Shown here: positions 6,136-10,824 of the stretch, piece after piece
Layout: each line of letters begins with the position of its first letter
Position numbering within the stretch: the stretch's first letter is position 1
NCBI GenBank assembly: GCA_001017865.1
Contig: LATQ01000399.1
Coordinates: forward strand, 1-10,824
Direction of reading: 5' to 3'
From: Rhodococcus sp. IITR03
GTDB taxonomy: Bacteria > Actinomycetota > Actinomycetes > Mycobacteriales > Mycobacteriaceae
DNA: 10,824 bases
Made by a program: the position numbers and the translations under genes
The notes under the pieces: generated by a model
Told to the model about the DNA's origin: nothing
Database searches by the model: none
What the model saw: only the letters and a program-made list of their open reading frames with translations

Positions 6136-6911
6136 CCCGGCTCCGCGCTTGCGGAGTGCAAGCCCGACTCGGAGAGCGCACCGTTCTTCATGGCGCCGAT
6201 CTCGACGTCGTCCCCGGCGAAGTCCTCGCGCTGGTCGGACCGAACGGCAGCGGTAAGACCACCCTGCTGCGTACCTGCTATCGCGCCCTGTCAGTGACGG
6301 ACGGGGCGATCCTGCTCGACGACGAGAACATCCGCGACCTGCGCCGACGTCAGATGGCACGCACCATCGGGGTCAGTACACAGGAACCCGTGGCCTTCGG
6401 TGGTGTCACCGTTCGTGAGTCCGTGCGGCTCGGCCGTTCCGCCCGGCGCGGCTGGCTCGAGCCCTTCCGCAAGGACGACGAGGACGTGGTCGCGCGTGTA
6501 CTCGATCAGGTCTCTCTGTCCTCGTATGCCGACCGTGATGTCACGGAGCTGTCCGGCGGTGAGCGTCAGCGCGTGTCGATCGCCCGTGCTCTCGCACAGG
6601 ACCCGCAGGTACTGCTCCTCGATGAACCGACCAACCACCTCGACCTACGTCATCAACTCGGCGTACTCGACCTTCTACGCGCACTTGCTGCCGACGGCCT
6701 CGCGGTGCTCGTCACTCTGCACGATTTACGCCTCGCGGCCGAATACTGCGACCGCATAGCGGTACTCGATGCCGGCCAGGTGATCGATGCCGGCGTACCC
6801 GAGCACGTCCTGACCCCCGAACTACTCGACGCCGTCTTCGGTGTGCGCGGACGCATTCGCACCGATGAGGGGCGACGAATTCTCGAGCTGCACGGACTCA
6901 TTGAGGACTGA
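6132..6911 (+). CDS. btuD: Cobalamin ABC transporter ATP-binding protein
   Basis: This 259-residue cytoplasmic ATPase powers import through the preceding permease. All nucleotide-binding motifs are present: Walker A GPNGSGKTT (36-44), Q-loop Gln84, signature LSGGERQ (140-146), Walker B VLLLDEP (160-166), D-loop NHLD (168-171) and the H-loop His197. The layout and length are those of the FecE/BtuD/FhuC class. The ATG at 6132 overlaps the permease stop as ATGA, repeating the coupling seen between btuF and btuC, so subunit synthesis is likely coordinated under the B12 riboswitch. Nothing in the gene looks damaged. It ends the operon; the next gene lies on the other strand about 185 bases away. 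Confidence 0.9.
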   Translation: MTRLRACGVQARLGERTVLHGADLDVVPGEVLALVGPNGSGKTTLLRTCYRALSVTDGAILLDDENIRDLRRRQMARTIGVSTQEPVAFGGVTVRESVRLGRSARRGWLEPFRKDDEDVVARVLDQVSLSSYADRDVTELSGGERQRVSIARALAQDPQVLLLDEPTNHLDLRHQLGVLDLLRALAADGLAVLVTLHDLRLAAEYCDRIAVLDAGQVIDAGVPEHVLTPELLDAVFGVRGRIRTDEGRRILELHGLIED

Positions 6912-7096
6912 CTGCGGCCCGAGAAATAGATCTTCGTCGGATTGATGATCCCGCGCGGCACCGCAGCCGGGCCTGCTCGACCGGAAATGCGAGGTCGCTG
7001 CCGTTGCTGATCACCACTGCCGTGGCACCCGGTGGTGCCGTGCCGGTATCGGGATATTTCTGCGCATGGATATCGAATGGAAATTCGGGGCGTCAG
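6912..7096. other. Convergent intergenic region
   Basis: This spacer separates the btuD end from the end of the AhpD-like gene on the other strand. A GGCACC-CGGT-GGTGCC hairpin (7024-7039) extends to 7021-7042 with two G-U pairs and could terminate both transcripts, though no T-run follows. No gene is seen. Confidence 0.35.
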
Positions 7097-7575
7097 CTAG
7101 GAGTCCGAGGTGCAGGGACGGACACGGTGCCGGCTGAGGATCGAGATGCGGTTGAACGCGTTCATCGCGATGGCCACCCACACGATCGCCGAGAGCTGGT
7201 CGTCGGTGAGGTGGGCGCGGGCGTCGGCGTAGTCGCGATCCTGGAGGTCGGGTGTCGGCAGAGTCGTCACCGTTTCGGCGAGGGTCAGCGCGGCGCGCTC
7301 GCGGTCGGTGAACAGCTCGGTCTCCCGCCAGGCGGCAGAACAGCGAGACGCTGCGGTGATTCCCCACCGGCGAGGGCGTCGCGGGTGTGCACGTCGAGGC
7401 AGTAGGCGCAGCCGTTGATCTGGGAGATGCGGATGTTGACCAGTTCGACGAGTGTGCGGTCGAGTCCCGCATGGGCGACTGCGTCGCGGACGGCGACCGC
7501 GACGGCGACCTGTGCGCGGTAGACGGGGCGGGTCTGCTTGTCGATTGAAATGCGGGCGGGTGTGGCTGTGGTCAT
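7097..7575 (-). pseudogene. AhpD-like carboxymuconolactone decarboxylase family protein, one frameshift
   Basis: The protein belongs to the AhpD/CMD family of small helical thiol proteins involved in peroxide defence. The catalytic arrangement Glu44, Cys56, Cys59, His63 (VELVNIRISQINGCAYCLDVH) has the 12-3-4 spacing of Mycobacterium AhpD. The start ATG at 7573-7575 overlaps the stop of the acetyltransferase gene. Near 7334 the frame loses one C (LAVLP-AWRETELFTDRER needs CCC where CC is present). After that the other frame continues as LTLAETVTTLP, TDDQLSAIVWVAIAMNAFNRI and ends at a TAG (7097-7099). Repaired, it is 159 residues, typical for the family. As written, the product keeps the CxxC site but has a wrong C-terminal half. 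Whether the shift is real or an assembly error is open. Confidence 0.85.
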
Positions 7576-7907
7576 GGCTGGGTCTCCGGCCAGTCGATGA
7601 GGTGGTCGTAGTTGTGGTGTGTACGCAGGTATTTCGCGACGTAGGGGCACACCGGGACGATGCGTTCGCCGGCGGCGGCGACGTCGTCGAGCGCGAATTC
7701 CACGAGCCGGGCGGCTAGACCGAGGCCACCGTAGGCAGGATCGACTTCGGTGTGGACGAACACTCGTCGGGAGTCGCTGCCGGTGCGGGTGCGGTATCGG
7801 GTGAAGCCGATGACGGTGTCGCCGTCGCGGAGTTCGTAGCGGTGCCGCTCGGGGGCATGGGCGACGGTGATGTTCGTGAGGCGGGGGTCGGGAGTGTCGG
7901 TGCTCAT
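7572..7907 (-). CDS. Small GNAT-type N-acetyltransferase (Acetyltransf_CG / YjdJ-like)
   Basis: This 111-residue protein has the compact GNAT fold of the YjdJ/Acetyltransf_CG family, small acetyl-CoA-binding proteins with mostly unknown acceptors. Diagnostic features are RYELRDGDTVIGFTRYR at the start of the sheet, VDPAYGGLGLAARLVEFAL forming the pyrophosphate-binding loop and helix (about residues 57-75), and the C-terminal CPYVAKYLRTHHNYDHLI. The ATG at 7905-7907 is preceded by AGGAAGG with a 7-base spacing. Its TGA overlaps the ATG of the downstream AhpD-like gene, so the two form a translationally coupled pair. Upstream on this strand TTGCGT and TAGGCT with 16 bases between make a plausible promoter. 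Complete, and likely functional. Confidence 0.85.
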   Translation of the reverse strand: MSTDTPDPRLTNITVAHAPERHRYELRDGDTVIGFTRYRTRTGSDSRRVFVHTEVDPAYGGLGLAARLVEFALDDVAAAGERIVPVCPYVAKYLRTHHNYDHLIDWPETQP

Positions 7908-7954
7908 CTCGTGCCCTTCCTGGGGAGAACGTATGCGGCTCAGCCTAACAGAAG

Positions 7955-7972
7955 TAATTGACTACGCAACTA
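7955..7972. promoter_or_regulatory. Imperfect dyad in the GNAT-ahpD promoter
   Basis: TAATTG and CAACTA flank six bases, giving 12 of 18 symmetric positions in the pattern TA-x-TTG-N6-CAA-x-TA, a form often bound by MarR-type repressors. It overlaps the probable -35 box (TTGCGT on the minus strand) of the acetyltransferase operon. No MarR gene is in the window; the role is inferred. Confidence 0.3.
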
Positions 7973-8244
7973 TATGGCGTGGGTCCATCGGCTCGGAGAT
8001 CGGACGCACCGGAGAACCTCATGCCTCCGGAGGTGAGCATCGGCCATGCAACAACAGGCGCCCGCGCCTCCGGGCGTCGAGCAGGAAGCTGCGCAGAAAC
8101 CGGATGTCCGGAACGCACAGGTACGCAAGTGATTCGATCCTGGGTGGTGGCGTGCGCACAGTGACCCCGTTTAGCTGACACATCAACAATTTCAGAGTTA
8201 CGGTCCAACCGTTGCTCAGTCAACCACTTGTCCCGAGGAGTTCC
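7973..8244. other. Divergent intergenic region between GNAT and yceI
   Basis: No convincing gene. A 28-codon ORF (8046-8132, beginning MQQQAPAPPGVEQEAA) and an overlapping GTG frame from 8034 reading VSIGHATTGARASG are both present. A GGAGGTGA (8029-8036) lies 9 bases before the ATG at 8046 but overlaps the GTG at 8034. Neither resembles a known family. The promoter of yceI should lie in the last 80 bases. Confidence 0.3.
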
Positions 8245-8646
8245 ATGCCCACCGCACTCGCACTTCCCGACCTGACCACCGGCACCTGGGCCATCGACCC
8301 GGTCCACTCGACCGTCGAGTTCTCCGTTCGACACCTAATGGTGAGCAAAGTGCGCGGCACCTTCAACGACTTTTCCGGTGTGATCACCGTGCCCGACGCC
8401 GGTGAGCCTTCGGTCGACGCCCCGATCGCCGTAGCCTCGATCGACACTCGTCACGCCGACTGGGACGCGCACATCGCCTCGCCGGATTTCTTCGACGCCG
8501 TGCAGTACCCGACCGCACAGTTCACCTCCACCGCTCTGCGTCCCGCAGGAGCGAACCCGGTACTCGAAGGCGAGTTCACCCTGCACGGGGTGACCCACCC
8601 GATCGCGCCGACGCTCGACTTCCACGGAGTCAACCGACCCCGCTGA
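8245..8646 (+). pseudogene. YceI-family lipid-binding-like protein, C-terminally truncated
   Basis: The protein opens with TTGTWAIDPVHSTVEFSVRHLMVSKVRGTF, the usual start of YceI proteins, beta-barrel proteins that bind isoprenoid-type lipids. The middle keeps SIDTRHADWDAHIASPDFFD and LEGEFTLHGVTHPI. ATG 8245 is preceded by GAGGAG at four bases. The reading frame ends after FHGVNRPR at residue 133, whereas the family usually runs to about 175-185 and contains a further block of the type GFEA...RxDFG. None of the three frames after 8646 contains that block, so this looks like replacement of the 3' end rather than a simple frameshift. About 60 bases later the higBA control region starts. A shortened barrel is unlikely to fold normally. 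Confidence 0.8.
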
Positions 8647-8703
8647 CACCCCGCACCGCTGACATCGCCAGTCAGAACGCGTCCGATCTCACCAATGGGG
8701 ATG

Positions 8704-8738
8704 TAACGCTATGCGTTATTAACGCGGTGCGTTATGCT
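8704..8738 (+). promoter_or_regulatory. higBA promoter with two tandem operator dyads
   Basis: TAACGC-N3-GCGTTA occurs twice, at 8704-8718 and 8720-8734, each perfect over 6+6 bases, with centres 16 bp apart. A -10-like TATGCT (8733-8738) overlaps the end of the second dyad and lies six bases before the higB GTG. A HigA dimer on each dyad would cover the promoter. Sequence repeats are seen directly; HigA binding is inferred. Confidence 0.7.
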
Positions 8739-8744
8739 GACCGG

Positions 8745-9026
8745 GTGATCGAATCGTTCGCCGACAAAGAGACCGAGCGAGTCTTTCACCGGCAGTTCTC
8801 CAAAAAACTCCCACAGGACATTCAGCGGATCGCACGCCGGCGACTGCTGCTGGTCGACGCGGCTACCGATATCAACGATCTGCGGGTACCTCCGGGTAAC
8901 CGCCTGGAGAAGCTCGCCGGGGACCGCGCGGGCCAGTACAGCGTTCGGATCAACGACCAGTACCGCATCTGCTTCACCTGGCGCACCACAGCCGCATACA
9001 ACGTAGAAATCACCGACTACCACTGA
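8745..9026 (+). CDS. higB: HigB-type toxin (RelE superfamily mRNA interferase)
   Basis: This 93-residue protein is a HigB/RelE-fold toxin (plasmid maintenance system killer family), which cleaves mRNA on the ribosome. Family motifs are IESFADKETERVFH at the N-terminus, the long helix LPQDIQRIARRRLLLVDAA, LRVPPGNRLEKLAGDR, and GQYSVRINDQYRICF followed by VEITDYH at the end. I chose the GTG at 8745 because homologues begin MI(R/E)SFxDKETE; a GTG at 8727 would add six residues and sit inside the operator. There is no ribosome binding site before 8745, and a TATGCT box lies six bases upstream, so the mRNA probably starts at the GTG itself (leaderless). The toxin gene comes before the antitoxin gene, as in classic higBA order, and it is intact although its partner is frameshifted. 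Confidence 0.9.
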   Translation: MIESFADKETERVFHRQFSKKLPQDIQRIARRRLLLVDAATDINDLRVPPGNRLEKLAGDRAGQYSVRINDQYRICFTWRTTAAYNVEITDYH

Positions 9027-9086
9027 CAATCCGACAGAAACCGACACTCAGCACCCGCCACACAGAACCGACAGGGAATTGCGACC

Positions 9087-9379
9087 ATGACTGCAGACCT
9101 GAGCCCCATCCACCCCGGCGAGATCCTCCGTGAGGACTTCCTCGAACCGCTCGGCATCACCCAGAACCGCCTTGCCACCACCATCGGTGTCCCCCCACGA
9201 CGGATCAACGAGATCGTGCACGGAAAACGCTCGATCACCGCAGACACCGCACTGCGGCTGGCCAAGCATTCGGCAACAGCGCACAGTTCTGGCTCAACAT
9301 CCAGGACCGCTACGAACTCGATATCGCAGCAGACAAGTTGGGCGACACGCTTGCCGGTATCCATCGGCTCTCGGCATAA
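9087..9379 (+). pseudogene. higA: HigA-type antitoxin (XRE family), frameshifted near 9268
   Basis: The N-terminal two thirds are a normal Hig[21 protein letters not shown], then a helix-turn-helix [20 protein letters not shown] and [15 protein letters not shown]. At 9267-9270 one base is missing; the continuation [32 protein letters not shown] and the TAA at 9377-9379 are in another frame. Repaired, it has 97 residues, the usual size. As written, residues after about 61 are foreign and the frame runs on to 9545. ATG 9087 follows AGGGA at nine bases and lies 60 bases after higB. A strain with intact HigB and no working HigA should not survive, so either the N-terminal part still neutralises, the toxin is silent, or the shift is a sequence error. 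Confidence 0.87.
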
Positions 9380-9429
9380 CGAAACGATCCTGTCCCTGAT
9401 CTCCGCGGCCTCCATCTCGTACATTCCCA

Positions 9430-9555
9430 CGGGTCGGACACGAACTCCCAACCCAAGACCGACCCGTAGAAAGCCATCGCCCGGTCGAGATCCGGGATGC
9501 CCAGGTCGATCCAGGTGGGGGTGCCGAGAGGTTGATTCGTGGTGACCGCGCTCAT
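9430..9555 (-). pseudogene. N-terminal stub of a VOC (glyoxalase-like) protein
   Basis: From ATG 9553-9555, preceded by GGAGGAG at a 5-base spacing, the frame reads [19 protein letters not shown], then [19 protein letters not shown]. This is the first beta-alpha-beta unit of a vicinal-oxygen-chelate family protein (glyoxalase/bleomycin-resistance/dioxygenase superfamily). After VSDP (about 9430) the similarity stops: the next expected strand is not found in any frame, and the higA end lies some 50 bases further. Family proteins run 120-260 residues, so only about 42 codons remain. The gene has its own start signals, so a short peptide may be made. The substrate cannot be told from this piece. 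Confidence 0.7.
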
Positions 9556-9802
9556 CGCTGCTCCTCCGCCGGGTGGATACACTCGACGCTAGCCCGCGGC
9601 ACCGACATTCGACGGCAGAGCCAGGGATTCACTGTCGCGCTTCGCGAACCGTCGGCACCTCCCGTTCGGTCCGCATGTCACCACAAGCACACCACTGGAT
9701 GGCGCACTGCGCCCATGACCACCGGACCACGGTCGAGGCTTGACCGTCCGAGCCCGATCCCCCGGGATCGAAGCCGTGCCGCCCGGCCGGGGCTACGGGT
9801 CG
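9556..9802. other. Intergenic region, no gene seen
   Basis: This 247-base stretch holds the putative promoter of the VOC stub and the end of the dehydrogenase transcript. CGATCC and GGATCG arms (9755-9760 and 9765-9770; seven pairs if the central bases are counted) form a hairpin about 33 bases beyond the dehydrogenase stop and could terminate it. No protein-like frame stands out. Confidence 0.35.
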
Positions 9803-10175
9803 CTACGGCTTGAGAACCACCTTGATGCAGCCGTCTTCCTTCTTCTGGAACTTCTCGTACATCGCCGGCGCCTCATCCAGCGGCGCAGTGTGCGTCTTGA
9901 GATCGAGCACGCCCAGCGGATCCGAGGGATCGTCGACCAGCGGCAGCAAATCCTCGGTCCACCGCCGCACATTGCACTGACCCATACGCAGCTGCAGCTG
10001 CTTGTCGAACATCGTCATCATCGGCAGCGGATCCTTCATACCGCCGTAGACCCCGCTGATCGAGATCGTCCCGCCGCGCCGCACGGCATCGATCGCGGTA
10101 TACAGCGCATCGAGCCGATCCACCCCGGCCATCTCCATCGCCTTACGCCCCAGCGGAGATGGCAGCGCACCCACA
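9803..10175 (-). pseudogene. C-terminal part of zinc-dependent alcohol/formaldehyde dehydrogenase
   Basis: Reading leftwards from about 10175, the frame gives GRKAMEMAGVDRLDALYTA, DAVRRGGTISISGVYGGMKD, then KQLQLRMGQCNVRRWTEDL, PLGVLDLKTHTAPLDEAP and KKEDGCIKVVLKP with a TAG at 9803-9805. This is the end of the NAD-binding domain and the C-terminal tail of glutathione-independent formaldehyde-dehydrogenase-like medium-chain dehydrogenases. The catalytic zinc ligands and the GxGxxG nucleotide loop, which lie in the missing 250 or so N-terminal residues, are absent. The same frame stays open upstream to an ATG at 10424-10426, but that part (VYRVPIVGAFEVRAVLVTS and more) does not resemble the family and runs antisense through the IS3 start region. 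I treat it as a 5'-truncated remnant joined to foreign sequence. Confidence 0.8.
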
Positions 10176-10339
10176 CCTGGTGGGTCGCACGCGATGGGTG
10201 GGACCGACGCCAGGTCATCCGGTGTCGCACTGGTGACAAGAACAGCCCGTACCTCGAAGGCTCCCACAATCGGCACGCGGTACACCCACGCCGGCCGCTC
10301 TTCCTTCGTAGAGTGAAAGATCTCGAGTGGGGAGAACGC

Positions 10340-10647
10340 CATGACCGCCACGGGACCGACCAACACCCGCGCGGTCATGACCTGTCCGAATAGCACGAAG
10401 GCTCGAAGGTTGCCGTCCGGCGCCATGTCGGCGAGGTGCTCGACATCGCGCCGGTGACACTGCGGAACTGGATCGAAGCCGCAGAGCGACAGTATTCCCC
10501 GACCGTCTCGACGTCGGACCGCGATGTCGGCCTCGATGCGGTGCGTCGACTGCGTTAAGAGACCGCTGAATTACGCAGGCCGATGAGTTCTTGAAGCCAA
10601 AGCCCGCGTTCATTGCGGCGGCGGAAGTCGGCGGCCGACTGCGGTGA
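10340..10647 (+). pseudogene. IS3-family transposase OrfA, frameshifted
   Basis: The clearest block is EGSKVAVRRHVGEVLDIAPV followed by TLRNWIEAAER (about 10400-10490), the helix-turn-helix of IS3-family OrfA. Then, in other frames, ETAELRRA (near 10560), EFLKPKPAFIAAAE (near 10590) and a C-terminal RLR before a TGA at 10645-10647 match the leucine-zipper and tail segment. A likely start is ATG 10340, preceded by GGGGAG at six bases, giving MTATGPT. A TAG at 10391-10393 and indels near 10380, 10490 and 10570 break the frame. OrfA normally has about 90-110 residues, which fits the span. Its stop overlaps the GTG of OrfB. Confidence 0.65.
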
Positions 10648-10824
10648 TCGTCGACTACATAGACGCGCGCCGCTCCCGTTTCGGGGTCGATCCGACCTGC
10701 GCCGTGCCCACCGAACACGGCATCAGCATCGCCCCGTCCACCTACTACAAGGCCAAGGCTCGCGGACGTGTCTCCGCCGCCGAGCTGGCCGACGCCTACG
10801 CCCCGACGCCGTGCACGCGGTGTA
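10644..10824 (+). pseudogene. IS3-family transposase OrfB, N-terminal part, runs off window
   Basis: From GTG 10644, overlapping the OrfA stop as GTGA, the frame reads VIVDYIDARRSRFGVDPTC, then TEHGISIAPSTYYKAKARG and VSAAELADAYA. This is the N-terminal HTH_21-type region that precedes the DDE integrase core of IS3-family OrfB. Near 10803 one base seems lost: the other frame continues as DAVHAVY, the usual sequence, whereas this one turns into PTPCTRC. The catalytic domain lies beyond the right edge. IS3 elements normally make an OrfAB fusion by a programmed -1 shift; here the GTGA overlap is compatible with that but the extra frame breaks suggest an inactive copy. Confidence 0.75.

Noticed and set aside
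5020..6911. Siderophore (iron) importer as the function of the FecCD-type operon
   Set aside because: Homology alone permits it, but the cobalamin riboswitch directly upstream on the same strand makes B12 the better inference.
4725..6911. One very long plus-strand frame of more than 700 codons ending with the ATPase
   Set aside because: Its first two thirds are the Arg/Ser-rich out-of-frame shadow of btuF and btuC; only the part from ATG 6132 is the ATPase.
8100..8160. Segment GATTCGATCC resembling a tRNA T-loop
   Set aside because: No acceptor stem, anticodon arm or CCA-side pairing could be built around it.
1..10824. CRISPR array, tRNA or rRNA genes, phage structural genes
   Set aside because: No regularly spaced repeats, no cloverleaf, and no ribosomal RNA or phage motifs were seen on either strand.

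Overview
The window comes from a high-GC Gram-positive actinobacterium. Codon third positions in the clear genes are strongly G/C, and several proteins read like those of Rhodococcus, Gordonia or Dietzia relatives: the formaldehyde-dehydrogenase-like C-terminus, the IS481 and IS3 transposases, and the B12 transporter. This placement rests on recalled family resemblance, not on a search. The window looks like an accessory or rearranged region, because insertion-sequence debris and truncated genes surround a few intact cassettes.

Layout. 1-784: the tail of a plasmid pRiA4b ORF-3-like gene (minus strand), cut off where an intact YefM-YoeB toxin-antitoxin operon begins. 785-2120: a short hexamer repeat, a small inverted remnant of an IS481-like transposase end, and a badly degraded IS481-family transposase. 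2121-2882: a strong hairpin and the C-terminal remnant of an IS110-family transposase. 2883-3744: no convincing gene, but two uncertain ORFs and two near-perfect inverted repeats. 3745-6911: a cobalamin riboswitch followed by a btuFCD-type ABC importer operon with ATGA overlaps. The binding-protein gene carries two single-base frameshifts; the permease and ATPase are intact. 7097-7907: a minus-strand pair of a small GNAT acetyltransferase and an AhpD-like protein, overlapping by ATGA, the second frameshifted once. 8245-9555: a YceI gene that lost its 3' end, a HigB-HigA toxin-antitoxin pair with tandem operator dyads and a probably leaderless higB, and the 5' stub of a VOC (glyoxalase-like) gene. 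9803-10824: the 3' part of a zinc alcohol/formaldehyde dehydrogenase gene, then an IS3-family element running off the window.

Two themes stand out. First, both toxin-antitoxin cassettes abut genes that end or begin abruptly, as expected if the cassettes arrived by recombination or stabilise a patched-together region. Second, almost every broken gene outside the transposon debris is broken by loss of one base, several of them in short G or C runs. The antitoxin HigA is broken while its toxin is intact. This makes uncorrected assembly errors a serious alternative to true pseudogenes. I found no convincing previously undescribed system. The most informative items are the riboswitch with its competing downstream pairings, the higBA control region and the perfect 14-bp inverted repeat at 3578-3613.
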